A stretch of 64,000 nt of DNA. Source: Thamnaconus septentrionalis. Taxonomy: Eukaryota > Chordata > Actinopteri > Tetraodontiformes > Monacanthidae. The stretch lies in the NCBI GenBank assembly GCA_009823395.1, contig CM020507.1, positions 3,143,501 to 3,207,500 on the forward strand. Direction: 5' to 3'. Below the pieces are notes generated by a model. The model did not search any database. It had not been told where the DNA came from and saw only the letters and a program-made list of their open reading frames with translations. The translations under genes and the position numbers were made by a program. Below, piece by piece: positions 31,945 through 43,009 of the stretch; within the stretch, counting starts at the first letter, position 1, and every line of letters begins with the position of its first letter.

Positions 31945-32014
31945 AAGCATCGGTGTTAGCAGGAGGCTAAAACCTAGCATTACTTTTAGAAAAGGAGGCT
32001 GGAAACAGAGGGCT
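31945..32014 (-). mobile_element. AGCCCTCTGT element, left part, minus strand
   Basis: The reverse complement begins AGCCCTCTGTTTCCAGCCTC at 32014 and aligns for about 60 bp with the left half of the copy at 18787. It abuts the hAT-like fragment. Confidence 0.5.
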
Positions 32015-32950
32015 TGTGTATTTTTTGGGTGGGAGTGGGGGGGTGGGGGGGAGTTATCACATAAAGCTGTTCAAGTTTATCACCACATCTATATAATGTT
32101 CACTACAATGTAAATGTAATTTGTAATTTTTCTCTGGCGAACACTCTGGAATGCTGCGTTTTCATGGGGTTCTTTTTTTGCGGGCGGGTACTGGAAACTT
32201 GTGTGAGAAGCATCAGTACCCACTCAAGACTGGGAAAAACAGGAAATGACACAAACGTGCGTTGTTTTTTTTCCCGGTTTGTGTTGTTTATCTCGCTGTG
32301 TGTGCGGTGAAGCTCCTCCTGCTGTTAGCGTTCATTCTTGGTCAACAAATGCATTTGTGGAATAACGCAAGTTCGCGCAACAAAAGCATCAGAATTCGAT
32401 CGCTGAACGGCGACGCGCAATTGACGGCGTTATCCCGTGTTGCACGTCGTTACACAACGCCACCACGCGAGCCGGGAAATTACCCCTTCAGGTGTTTTCA
32501 CATTGCAGGACGGAAAAAGCTCCCCGGCAACAAGACCAGGAATTTTTCACGGCATTTCCACTCGGCCTCTCGCCGCCTCGGCTTCTCACGTCTGCGGCCG
32601 TTTTTCAACGTGAGGGTTGAAATTTCAAACGGCTGTAAATCACCTGCTTCACTGCTCGCTGGAAACCTGGTTGAAGTTAGCGGCGCACACGTCTACGTGC
32701 CGCTAAAAAACCCTTAAAATTTTTTATGGTCGGAGTCAGAGGACAGATATGACACACGGCTCCCGGCTTCACGTTTCACTTCCTGTCTCCTGGCGCGACG
32801 GAAGCCAGTCATTACTGCGACTCGCTGACTGATTCCGATAAGCGTGCGCTCGTTCGCGGGCGGAGTCGTAAATTATCGAATAAAAATCAATCCGCCGTTG
32901 ACTCTTCAAAGGCGGCGCGGAGCTTCTCCGGTTTCACCACTTCCTCCCCT

Positions 32951-32952
<2 letters not shown>
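32015..32952. other. Unassigned DNA
   Basis: A G-rich patch (32027-32053) and then mixed DNA. A 151-residue open frame at 32262-32717 has ordinary composition but no recognisable domain and no supporting signals, so it is not annotated as a gene. Confidence 0.3.

Positions 32953-32984
<32 letters not shown>
32953..32984 (-). repeat. (CT)n microsatellite
   Basis: About sixteen CT units. It is the only long GA/CT tract in the window with purine on the minus strand. Confidence 0.96.
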
Positions 32985-32987
<3 letters not shown>

Positions 32988-33115
32988 CTCGGCCACTAGA
33001 GGCTCCTCCCACCGCACCACTGAACCTGCTGGAAAGTGACTAATTGTCTTGCGCCGTCGCCGTGTCCGGAATGAGATTCGCTCCAACCGGCGACAGGGTA
33101 CACAGTCATTTCGCT

Positions 33116-33170
33116 TCTCCTTCCTTCCTTCCTTCCTCCTCCTCCTCCTCCTCCTCCTCCTCCTCCCCTC
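33116..33170 (-). repeat. (CCTT)n then (CCT)n
   Basis: Four CCTT units and about twelve CCT units. Confidence 0.93.
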
Positions 33171-34348
33171 CACCACCCTCCTAACGTTCCACAGCAGATT
33201 TACCCCCTCGACTTCTCAAGCTACTGAGCTGTAAAATTGACTGGACAGCAGGCAGGATAAAGAATGAGACCTGGCATCGTGGACGCACTAACCTTGAGGA
33301 GGGCCACTGCTGCTGGCTGCACCTAAAGAGATGGAGACAGAGCGTCAGCCGGGTTGGGGTGGACTGCGGAGGGTTAAAAATGGAGAAATAAATCATAAAT
33401 ATATATAAAAAAAAGAGAGAGCGAGAGAATAAACGAGTGGCGGCGGAGGGAGCGGATGAAGAGGTCGGAGGTGATTCTACGCCCGGCCGAGTCGTGACGA
33501 TGACGGACAGACACATCACAGACAGAAGACAGCGGCAGCCACAGAGAGGCCACGAGGACGGACCGAGTACTGCAATATCACTACTAGTACTGCAATTATA
33601 TGACTTTAATACCCCACATTGATTTTCTCCATCTGCAACCCACACAAACGAATACAACAAAAAAAATCTCCACTGATAAACACAAATAAAGCTACAACAA
33701 AAAAAGGGCAGTTAGCGTCATTTAGCATCAGTTAGCATTGTCCTTTGTGCCTTGGGGAAGTCTCAAAAAGACAAACGCCATGTCCAAAATCACATTTTTT
33801 AATTTGAGTAGTTTGGTGCAGTACAAATATCAGATACACAATTTTGGATTCAGGTTTTTAGAAAAGAAAAGAAAAGATTCAGCGGCTCAACAGTAAAGAA
33901 ACCAACGTTAACGTCAGTGCCGTGTTTGTTAGCGACGAGACGCTGAGCTTAGCGAGCACGCTAACGTGGTTGCGCTTCAACGTCACCAATCAGGTCCAGT
34001 GTCGACAAGCACACGGCTTGTTTGTGTAGGCACTGAAACACTGAATGTGTGGTGCAAAAGCACACAAACAGACAAATCGACAAACGTTAAAAAGCCTTTA
34101 AAAAAACGAAGGAAGAGAATTTGACGAACAAATACACAAACAGTTTATCAGTCACATTCAAAGCATCCTGGTCTTTTCCTCTTTTTCATGACTGCTGAGA
34201 GTTGGCTGAAACTCTCACACCACATGTTGCTTTGCTCTTCTTTCAATGAGGACAGGTCGTCCTGTTCTCATCAAACTGACCTCTGCTGCCGTTTTACAGG
34301 GTAGTACAAGTACAAGGGAACTTCTTTCCGCCACAACAAATCCTCGCC

Positions 34349-34349
<1 letters not shown>
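33171..34349. other. Unassigned DNA
   Basis: AT-rich low-copy DNA, no recognisable gene, RNA or repeat. GTTAGC/GCTAAC words recur at 33709-33740 and 33900-33965. Confidence 0.25.

Positions 34350-34382
<33 letters not shown>
34350..34382. repeat. (CCG)n microsatellite
   Basis: Eleven CCG units, uninterrupted. Confidence 0.93.
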
Positions 34383-34524
34383 CCTTTTCCCTGAACGGCC
34401 GGGTGGAACTGCTGCGTGGGCTTCGGCTGCGAGCTCCTTCGCCGGTAGCTTTTCAAGACGGATCGGCCAGATTTTAGACTTTGGAAACCTTGCCGACGGA
34501 GCTGCGGGGGCGTGGCCAGCGGCA

Positions 34525-34670
34525 CCGCAGTTAACAAATCCCACCAATCAATTTACAACGATTCGCAAAATACACCGGCTGCACTTTAGATGTGAACAAA
34601 TGAAGCTCCATTCGCCCACAGACCACATTAGCGCTCTGAGCTGCTGCTCCTCTCCCCGACAGATTTTGCC
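34525..34670. promoter_or_regulatory. Putative enhancer-like segment
   Basis: CAGTTAACAAATC, CACCAATCAATTTACAACG and ACCACATTAGCGC in low-copy DNA. Confidence 0.3.
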
Positions 34671-34759
34671 GGTTTGTAGTCTCGGGTGGGCGGACGCCCC
34701 CCCCTCCTCCCCGACCCCCCCCGACTTCCTCCCCACCCCCACCACCTGCGGGGGAGAGG

Positions 34760-34980
34760 GGGGGTTGCTGCACTATCATTTGCAGGAAAATTACTTCAGT
34801 AATGAAGAATCCAGGCCCATAAATCCTGGCGGCCTCACCTTCCTTCGCCTCCCAAGTCTCGGCGTACAGCTAGTAAAAATTCCCTTTAAAAAATTCATAG
34901 CGCAATTTTGCTCAAATCCCTCCCAGCAAGCACAATTATGGAACTTTCATCTCAATTGATTTATGTCCTGAGCAAAGGAG
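34760..34980. promoter_or_regulatory. Strong enhancer-like segment
   Basis: CTATCATTTGCAGG, AAAATTACTTCAGTAATG, CCATAAATCCTGG, CATAGCGCAATTTTGC and CTCAATTGATTTATGTC (PBX-HOX/CDX type) cluster in 200 bp with no repeats. One of the best conserved-element candidates. Confidence 0.4.
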
Positions 34981-35021
34981 GGGGGAGCGGGAGGGGGTGG
35001 CAGCGGTGGGGGTCACAGGCT

Positions 35022-35057
35022 AAAGGAAGGAGGGAGGGAGGGAGGAGGGAGGAGGGG
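35022..35057 (+). repeat. (GGGA)n purine tract
   Basis: GGAGGGAGGGAGGGAGG-type purine run. Confidence 0.85.
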
Positions 35058-35153
35058 CAAAAACAAGTGGTAAATCATTGTTTTTAAAAGGGAAGGCGTG
35101 AGGCCTTTTGTCACTTTCACTGCGGAAAACAGAGAGGTGCACACGGCAGGAAG

Positions 35154-35244
35154 GGGAGGAGGAAGAGGAAGAGGGCTTTAAAAGGCAGGAGGAAATGGAG
35201 GAGAAGAGGAAGAGGAGGAGCAGGAGGAGGAGGAGGGGGAGGGA
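35154..35244 (+). repeat. (GGA)/(GAA) purine tract
   Basis: GGA and GAAGAGG units interrupted briefly by CTTTAAAAGGC. Confidence 0.8.
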
Positions 35245-35299
35245 GATGGCGGCAGCGGCGGCGGTGGAGTGGGAGTGGGGGTGGGCGAGAGGAAGGAGC

Positions 35300-35520
35300 G
35301 GTATTCCACTTGATTAATAACACTAATCAAATTATACTGTGTTCCACTGCGCCCTGAAATCTGGGGCCATAATGTCCTCTAATGGCGAGGTTCATGGAGC
35401 TAAACTTCAGAGGGAAAACACGGCGCTGACTGCTGCACGCCTTAATGAAGGCAGTAAAACATCCATTTCCACAAGCCATGAAATGAAAGGCAAGATTGTA
35501 GATGTGAACCCATTGGCTCT
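35300..35520. promoter_or_regulatory. Strong enhancer-like segment
   Basis: CTTGATTAATAACACTAATC (two inverted TAAT cores), CAAATTATACTG, GCCATAATG and CCTTAATGAAGG within non-repetitive DNA. Confidence 0.38.
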
Positions 35521-35633
35521 GCGGCGGCGGCGGCGGCGAGGGGGAAAAAATAAAGGAGGGGGAAAAAGCAGAGGGGAAAAGAAGGAAGGCCGTTAAGGCC
35601 AAATACTGCATTGGTGAGAGGGCGATAGTGAGA

Positions 35634-36066
35634 TGGAGGGATGGATGGATGGATGGATGGATGGAGGGATGGATGGATGGATGGATGGATGGATGGAGGG
35701 ATGGATGGACAGATAGATGGATGGAGGGATGGATGGACAGATAGATGGATGGATGGATGGAGGGATGGACAGATGAATGGACAGATAGATGGATGGACAG
35801 ATAGATGGATGGAGGGATGGATGGATGGACAGATAGATGGACGGACCGATAGATGGAGGGATGGATGGATGGATGGACAGATAAATGGATGGAGGGATGG
35901 ATGGACAGATAGATGGATGGAGGGATGGATGGACAGATAGATGGATGGATGGATGGAGGGATGGACAGATGGATGGACAGATAGATGGATGGACAGATAG
36001 ATGGATGGAGGGATGGATGGATGGACAGATAGATGGACGGACAGATAGATGGAGGGATGGAAGGAT
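35634..36066 (+). repeat. (GGAT)n-derived minisatellite with internal duplication
   Basis: GGAT tetranucleotides with GGAC, AGAT and GGAG variants. The variant order in about 35690-35866 is repeated at 35886-36062 with an offset of exactly 196 bp (49 tetramers) and few differences. Ile-His-Pro-Ser frames over it are artefacts. Confidence 0.97.
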
Positions 36067-36168
36067 GCAGAACCGTAAGAAGAAAAATGGACACAGAGCA
36101 GAAGAGGAAGAGGAGTTAAAGGGCAGGAACGCTTTGGGAAAAGCGAGATGATGAAGTGGAGATGAGGA

Positions 36169-36199
<31 letters not shown>

Positions 36200-36201
36200 C
36201 T
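36169..36201. repeat. (GCT)n microsatellite
   Basis: GCT units with two ACT interruptions. Confidence 0.9.
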
Positions 36202-36244
36202 CCGCACCCCCCACCCCACCTCCACCTCCGCCCCCACCCCCCTG

Positions 36245-36430
36245 AGAAACTTCCCGAGGCCGAGGGATCCGTGTGATCCGCTGATTACGGATGAGCCGGC
36301 CCGCCTCGCCGTGTCTGTTACACTTAGCGCCGCTGACAGCGACCACAATTCATCTCTATTTAGCCGCTGATGCACCCAAACCACAGCGGCCTCCCCCTCA
36401 TCCATCTCAATAGCACTCCATTAGAGCGCC
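36245..36430. promoter_or_regulatory. Putative enhancer-like segment
   Basis: GCTGATTACGGATGAG, TTACACTTAGCGCC, CACAATTCATC and CTCCATTAGAGCG cores, no repeats. Confidence 0.3.
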
Positions 36431-36904
36431 GCGCCCGCCCCCCTCCACCACCTCACCTCGTCATCCACCCAGGCATGCTTGCTGTTGACTCGTTCTTCCC
36501 ACCCCTCCCCCACCACCACCAACTAGGATCCTCCAGTCCGGTGACCTGCAGCTTCCAGGTGTTTTTTCACACTGTTCAGCTTCATTCCGGAAAAAAACTC
36601 CTGGGTGCTGTCGAGGTTCGCTGCTAGAGGGTTCCATTCCCAGACCCAGACTCCAAGACTCCATTAGAGCATGCGCAGCACTGTCACTTCCCATCATGCC
36701 TCTGTAACTCACGTGATCTCTTTGGCCAATCAGAACGATTCTGGAGAAGGTCACGGACAGACGCGTCGGAACGAGCTGAGACACAGCAGCGCTTAGCAGC
36801 TGCTTTTTTGAGACCAAGCGATTTTTGTGCTGCAGTACCTCGAGTGGCCACCGCCATATTGCCAGTCCAGTATCCAGTTCTTATAATACATCCATGGTGC
36901 TGGA
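36431..36904. other. Unassigned DNA with E-box/CCAAT pair
   Basis: TCACGTGA at 36709-36716 and GGCCAATCAGA at 36724-36734. CCGCCATATTG near 36850 is YY1-like. No gene is recognised. Confidence 0.3.
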
Positions 36905-36924
36905 TTTGCATGAGTTTGCATGAT
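36905..36924 (+). promoter_or_regulatory. Tandem octamer (POU) sites
   Basis: ATTTGCATGA is followed immediately by GTTTGCATGA, two octamer-type sites exactly 10 bp apart, about one helical turn. Confidence 0.4.
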
Positions 36925-37416
36925 CTCTGTGTGCACGATAAACTGATATACGGCTCTCCAGCATCCTAAACACGCCTCGTGCAAGCAGGCGGGATTCTGG
37001 GACGGCGTCACAACAACATTGATATTTTGTTGCCGGGCAGAAGAACATCTCAAGGCGCTTTTTGTTCCCGTTCCTGCGTCGTCGGTTGTGTTTCAGTTGT
37101 GAGCACAAAAGAGCCACCAAGCCGGGACGGAACGGAGTCGAGGCACGACGTCGCGTCCACGTCTCGTCCAAGGCGAGCCGAGCCGGCGAGGAAACAGCAT
37201 CGCCTCCGGCTGATCCGGACGCGAGACAGACTTTGGATTCTGCTCGGAGAGATTTTATAACGCGACGCCGGCGTGAAGACAATATTATTAGCCTGAATTT
37301 AGCTGTCAGCTCGTCGCTGGTGGTAAGAAGTCTGTTGTTGGCAGTGAGACATTAAGTGTCTGACATCTGAAAAGAATGTGCAGCGGCGCCCGAGGCGGCC
37401 GTCACAGTCACACCTC

Positions 37417-37418
<2 letters not shown>
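36925..37418. other. Unassigned CpG-rich DNA
   Basis: No recognisable feature. Confidence 0.25.

Positions 37419-37454
<36 letters not shown>
37419..37454. repeat. (CA)n microsatellite
   Basis: About eighteen CA units. Confidence 0.96.
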
Positions 37455-37456
<2 letters not shown>

Positions 37457-37680
37457 GATAAAAAACGGAAAAGTTCCACCGTGCTACTGGAACTCGCACC
37501 GAGACGCTCAGATTGCTACAAATAGGTTACGCTTTGCATTTAAACTACTAAATTGCACATGCAGCAAACAATCAAATCAGCAATGCATCTTGGGTAAATG
37601 AAATGCTGTGTGTAATCCTTGGGGGCAAAATTTTCATCTGGAGAGCGAGAGTGTGTGGAGGGTGGAAGTGGGGGGGGGGT

Positions 37681-37717
37681 GCAACAACAACAACAACAGC
37701 AGCAGCAGCAGCAGCGA
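37681..37717. repeat. (CAA)n(CAG)n microsatellite
   Basis: Five CAA units followed by six CAG units. Confidence 0.9.
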
Positions 37718-37724
37718 GAGCTGA

Positions 37725-38060
37725 GAAAACACAGATTGCCATTGTTATTATTATCATAATTACGGCTGTGCTTATCGTGGCGCGCGCAGCCTCAATCAGG
37801 GCCAAGCGCGGCCTCGCTCGCCGCAAACTTCTTGTTTTGACTGGCTCCACTTTTTTGGGAAACGACGCACTTGGCTGCCACGCCAAAAACTCAATCAGGC
37901 ACAATTACATCGCCATCAGATAGACGTGTAATTGATTTGAAAGCTGACACGAGATATAACTACATTACAGTGCAGGCGCGGCGGGGAGGCTCCTCGGGGA
38001 CGCGGCCTGCCGGGAGCTCATTACCGCCAAAGCTTTGAATTATTGAATGCTAAACGCGGT
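37725..38060. promoter_or_regulatory. Strong enhancer-like segment
   Basis: ATTGTTATTATTATCATAAT, CATAATTACGGC, CTCAATCAGG at 37791 and again at 37890 (99 bp apart), GGCACAATTACATCGCC and GTGTAATTGATTTG (37927-37939). No repeats or coding signal. Confidence 0.38.
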
Positions 38061-38174
38061 GACATTGAGCGGCGGAGGCGGAGCCACTGGCTGCGACAAC
38101 CCGGGCGAGTGTTTATCTCAACTTACAGCAACCCAAGACGTCTGCGGGGGGGTTGGGGGGTGGTGGTGATCCGC

Positions 38175-38345
38175 ACGGCGCATGAATATTGCAGGGGGGA
38201 GAAGTTGTAACGGTTCATAATTGAAAGGGTTCAGGCCAAGGTGGAGGCTGCAGGTGCGCAGCCGCTAACGTTGCTAATTCCCCGGCTAGTGTTTGTCTAA
38301 TCGCGGCCAGACAGAAATGCAAACATCCTGTCCCGTCTGGTGGGG
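38175..38345. promoter_or_regulatory. Putative enhancer-like segment
   Basis: CATGAATATTGC, CATAATTGAAAGG, GTTGCTAATTCC and GTCTAATCGCGGCC cores. Ends at a poly(G) run (about 38358-38372). Confidence 0.3.
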
Positions 38346-38372
38346 GAGGGGCGCTGTGGGGGGGGGGGGGGG

Positions 38373-39374
38373 TTACTGAGATCTCCTATTTGGCAGTTGG
38401 GTTAGCGTTTAGCTCCACGTGCTCTGGAGCCGCGCTGCTTGTTTTAGGAGCGTCATTAATCCCCACGATGTTGTGTCAGCTGGACGAAACACAGATCCAA
38501 GTTTCCTCGACTTGGTTGGGAGCTCAAGTTCAGCTCTAATCCTGCAAGGAGGAACTGCACTCCGCCCACTTGGTTGGGTGGCTCAGTTGCGTCACACTCT
38601 TACGTCACAAGAGTTTGCCTTCTTTTTTTTTGTTTTGTTTTGTCTCTGTGCTGCAGTAAGTTTGACTGGTATCAGTAAGCAGTTGGTGTGTTTACACAGC
38701 TTCACCATGTGTGACGCCAGCTGCTGGTTCGACTGAATCATCAAAACAAAACTGTTTCTTGTTACTAACAATGCCGGCGCAATATTTTGTACCATCTTTA
38801 CTAACAACAAAATCTATAAAATAAATTGTTAGAAGTGTTACTATATATATATATACATTACAGCTACATTGTAGTGCTAGTTAACACAATGAGAGTTCTC
38901 TCAATACTTATTCAAATATATCTGAATAATACAGTACATAAAATTATACAGTGTGTATGTATGTATAATATTACATATACTTGTTGTATGTCTGTATTTA
39001 TATATATATTGTTTATAAGATATATAGTTTTTTAAACTGCTATATACCTTAATCTGCTAACTAGCCCCATAGCTAATTGTTATATATGCAATATGTAATA
39101 TATGTAATATAAGAGTGTCAGTATTAATTGAGTCACTCATGCTTTTGCATTTGCACACAGAACAAAAGCAGCCATCAGTTTTGTTTTTGTGTTTCTTGGA
39201 AAGACCTCATCAGCAGTCGGCTACAATACGAGCTGTGCCAATCAACAAAGGCTCCCCCGACCCCCAGGGAGGTGAGACATGCTGCGTTCATTTATTGGTT
39301 GTCTAATGTGACAGTGAACCTGACTGGGGCGGATTTAAAAATCAAGCAACAGAAAAAAATAAAAAAATAAAAAA
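38373..39374. other. Unassigned; AT-rich after 38830
   Basis: Strongly AT-rich with TATATA runs at 38842-38854 and 38999-39025. CTACATTGTAGTGCTAG at 38864-38880 recurs at 42798. No gene is recognised. Confidence 0.3.
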
Positions 39375-39900
39375 ATAACAGAAGGGGGGAGGAGGGGGGT
39401 GGGGGGGGGGCAACGTGTGATTGTATTTTACGGTCTGCTCTGCAGCGTTTCTCCTGCTTCTTGAGACACAAAGAGTCGAAATTAGGAGCCGACCTCCCTC
39501 GGGTTGCCGGCGGGCGGGGGGGGGGAGGTAGGGTGAGGGGGGTGAGGGGGTGGGGTGGGTGAGGAGGCACTTCTGTTTGACCCCGGTCAACAGCCTGCGG
39601 GTCTCGCCTCAAGTGTTGATGGGTGGCTGTTGAGGAGATAAAGATATGAGGCAGAGCAGAAGGGGCCCCGGCGGTCCCAGTGAGGGGGGTCGGAGGGGGG
39701 AGAGAGCCCACCTCTGGGACCCCAACCCCCCCACCCCCCCCCGCCCCGCCAGGCTTCTGCCACCGAATCGCGCCGCCGTCTCTCACATTTTTTCTTTCTG
39801 TCGCTCTCCTCGCTGCTCCTCGCTGCTCCTCCGCTCACACGCGGCCTCCTGTGGGCTTTCTCGCACAAAATGAGAACTCAATTAATTCAGGCAAAATGAG
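39375..39900. other. Unassigned; G- and C-rich low complexity
   Basis: G-rich runs at 39385-39410 and 39515-39565 and C-rich runs at 39721-39745. No gene is seen. Confidence 0.3.
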
Positions 39901-39902
39901 GG

Positions 39903-39926
39903 CCGAGGAGGAGGAGGAGGAGGAGG
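39903..39926 (+). repeat. (GGA)n microsatellite
   Basis: About eight GGA units. Confidence 0.88.
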
Positions 39927-40059
39927 GGGGCCCAGGGAGCCTATGGGGATGAAGCAAGAGGATGAGCAGATTCTACCTCCGTTACCACGAAGCTGGGGGG
40001 ACGGACGGGAAACAGGAAGGACGACGAGCTGCTGGACGGACACGACAGGAAGAGGACAG

Positions 40060-40101
40060 GAAGAGAAAGGAGAAGGCGGGCTCAGTGGGCGGAGCCAGCA
40101 C

Positions 40102-40140
<39 letters not shown>

Positions 40141-40190
40141 GGAGTGTCATTGCTAGAGCTAGGGGCCGGTTGTGACATCACAGAGGGCTT
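40060..40190 (+). mobile_element. AGCCCTCTGT element right part containing (CTGG)n
   Basis: CAGCACCTGGCTGG corresponds to CGACACCTGGCTGGGTGG in the 18787 copy. TTGTGACATCACAGAGGGCT at 40171-40190 ends the element with a right terminus that is the exact complement of AGCCCTCTG. Between them lies (CTGG)n, absent as an array from the 18787 copy. Confidence 0.5.
40101..40139 (+). repeat. (CTGG)n microsatellite inside the element
   Basis: Nine or so CTGG units. Confidence 0.95.
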
Positions 40191-41180
40191 GATTTTAGGG
40201 CTTGACTTTGGTGGAGGTGAAATGCATTGTGGGCTTTTGATTTTTTTGGATTTTTTTTTGGGCCTTTAAGGTTAAATCGTAAAAACAAATGAGGTCAAGT
40301 GTGAAAGGAAGTGCGTTAAAAATGACTTCTTGGAATTCACGTTTACATTGCTCATCTTCAATAATTCCTTTTTAAATAAAGCTTCCTGCTAAAACTGATG
40401 CGTTGCTTGAACTCCATAAAAAAAACAAAAAAACAACGTAACCTAATGATGGCGCCAGCGTTGACCCTTTTTCTCAGCGTGGGCGTGAACGAGACGATCA
40501 GATACCTCATTCTGAAACAATTCGATCACGAAACAAAAAAAAAAAAAAGTGACTGTGTTATTGCACCTGATTAAAACCGCAACACAAAAAGAGCTCGAGA
40601 GGCTGATTCTCGCCCTGCGGACAAACACCCTCGCCAGGAAAACACGGAGAACGGGAATTTTTTGCCCCAGTCGGTTCCTTCAAACTGACCTCTGCCGTCG
40701 TCGTGACACGGCGGCGCCCTCATCGCCCATGCAAAACACTATGATTCCGGCGGGATGAAGTGCGTAGCCGCCTAGCGCCCCCCCCCACCCCTGCCCCTCT
40801 CACAATAATCCGTCCGCTACTGTTTCAAATTAACATAATTCCAAGGCAAAAAGGGCTTCGGAAGGAGGTCGGGCGGTGAGTCGCTCTGTAAATGTGACCC
40901 GTTGACCTCTGACCTGAAGGACAAAGGCGCTCGGGCTTAAAGGGGCCGAAATTGCACGTGAACCATGGACCACTGCAGGAGAATGAAGCACATCATGGAC
41001 TGGCAGAAAGGCAAAATCACCACATCTGAGAGCAACGAATGAAACTGTTGGATAAAAGAGGCCGTTGAGATCAGGAGGGGGCGGCACCACCGACCAGGAC
41101 GAGGGGGCGTCCACCCTCTCGCACACCTGGGATTGACTTCTCCAGCAGCACCTCAGATGATGCTTTGTGAGGAAGACTGG
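40191..41180. other. Unassigned DNA
   Basis: Mixed DNA with A- and T-runs (40247-40260, 40535-40548). No gene or recognisable interspersed repeat. Confidence 0.3.
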
Positions 41181-42239
41181 AGTCACAGTGGAAGCTGTGC
41201 AGCAGGTGACATCTTTACAGCCCAACTTATTTGTCTGAACTAAAGTAACTAAGAGAACTCTATCAATGAAGACGCACTGAACATTTTCACTCTGATAAGT
41301 CTTGAAACGGCTCGGATTAATAAAGCTGCATCAGTAGCGCCAGCAGCCAGGAAACAGCTCAGGCTTTTCTTTCTTTTCTTTTTTTTTTTCCGTACCTCTC
41401 TTTCACATCGCCTCGATGGAAACACACGAAAGGTCATAAAACCAGCTGTTAGCCGCAGCCGCGGCCGAGCTCGCAGCAGCTACGCAGGGACTCGGCTAAT
41501 GTGTGACATTAGGAGGCCTGCTGCAGAGCTTCCAGCCCCGCCTGCTGCAGCCGAGGAGGCAGAAAAAAAAAAGAAAAGGAAAGAATTGCATAAAAAAGAA
41601 AGAAAGACAAGAAAGGCCAAAGCCAAATAGGTTTCTGTTTTTACGCCGAGGTCGTAACGTTTTTTTTTTTTTTTTTTTAAAGAGGAACACTCGCAAAAAC
41701 AAATGAAAACAAATGACTTGTTGCCGCCGTGAGACCCGTCTGCAGCGCCGCAACACAAACCACTTCCCCGCGGCACTGCGTAAATCTCACTGTCTCCTGC
41801 TAGACCCCTTTTTTTTTTTTTATCTCCAGTGGTTTGATAGCGGCGGTGCTACAGTATATCTCCCCGTTTTTACCAGCCGGACGGGGGCTTGTAAAAAAAA
41901 AATAAAGAAAGACAGTCGAGGCGGCTAGGTCCTCATTTTTTATCTATTTTTCTCTCTATATATTTTTTTTTACACGATAAATACCTCCCGCGTACAGGTG
42001 GGAAAGTGTCAAATGCAGCAGTGGGAGCATCAGTCTGCACTCCGCCGCCGCCGCCGCCGCTTAGCGTGACTGAGCGGCTTGTAAAGAGAGAGAGTGGCTC
42101 CACACCCCGGGCGAGAGACAGGAGGAGGAGAGGATTCCCCTCGGGCTTCACCGACCAGGCGGTTTTATTTTCTTCTCCTTCTTCTTCTCGTCCGCCCACC
42201 CCGTCCCTCCTCCAGAGGAGTTAAAAGGCACAAGACCGT
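41181..42239. other. Unassigned DNA with homopolymers
   Basis: Poly(T) at 41660-41679 and 41811-41822, a CCG run at 42043-42060, A-rich patches at 41563-41580 and 41893-41903. No gene is seen. Confidence 0.3.
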
Positions 42240-42360
42240 CGAGCAGCAAAGTACGTCAAGTCAGTCATAAGACACCCGGCTCAATGGCTGTTAGTGTTCC
42301 TCGCATTAGGCCAAATTAAAATTAGATCTGTCTTCTTTTATCAAAGCCATATGATGATGC
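42240..42360. promoter_or_regulatory. Putative enhancer-like segment
   Basis: CGCATTAGGCCAAATTAAAA, TTTATCAAAG (TCF/LEF-like) and CATAAGACACC in low-copy DNA. Confidence 0.25.
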
Positions 42361-43009
42361 TCCCCCCCCCTGACACACACACACACACCATCACCACCAA
42401 CTTTGCATTTTCTCCCTGGCCAAAAAAACAGAAGTGTTTTTTTTTTTTTGCCGCGTCCAATCAGGAGGAGCGTGGCGGCCCTCGGCGATGTTACAGGCCA
42501 ATGTTTCGCTTCTCCTGGTCGAGCGTGAAAACAAACTCGGAGCTCAGAGTTCAGCGGCTCAGATGAAGGAACGTCTTTGTGTGTGGAGCCGCCACACGTC
42601 AGCTGACAGCGCCGCCGCCACATCCATACGCTATTAACGCCGTTAAAAAAAGAGGAGCGTTTCGGTACGAGGATGAAATTAGAAGCTCTGATGAACAGAA
42701 ACATCGTCTGTCCTCTGACCGCCGCCGCCGCCGGGCTAACACACTGCAAACACCCTGGGAAAAAAACACGAAACACTAAAAAGACTCATTTCTACATCTA
42801 CATTGTAGTGCTAGGGAAGAAAAAATAGCTAAAATAATAATAAATAAATACAAAAAAACAATAATTAATGCAAATTGCTAAAGTAACAATAAAGTGGGAC
42901 TCGTTTTAGAAAGTGGCTTCACTTCCATCTGGTGAATGATTTCGAGAAATCTTGCCTCGACCTCCACTAAAACTCTCACAGGAAGTCGGCGAGGCGGTGA
43001 GCCGTTGTC
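42361..43009. other. Unassigned DNA
   Basis: Short CA run near 42375, poly(T) at 42437-42450, second copy of CTACATTGTAGTGCTAG at 42798-42814, then AT-rich DNA. No gene. Confidence 0.28.

Noticed and set aside
32262..32717. 151-codon frame with ordinary composition
   Set aside because: No recognisable domain, no splice or promoter context, and several frames of this size are expected in 64 kb of CpG-rich DNA.
35327..36405. Frames made of Ile-His-Pro-Ser or Met-Asp-Gly-Trp repeats
   Set aside because: They translate the GGAT minisatellite; a 4-bp unit gives the same peptide in each frame.
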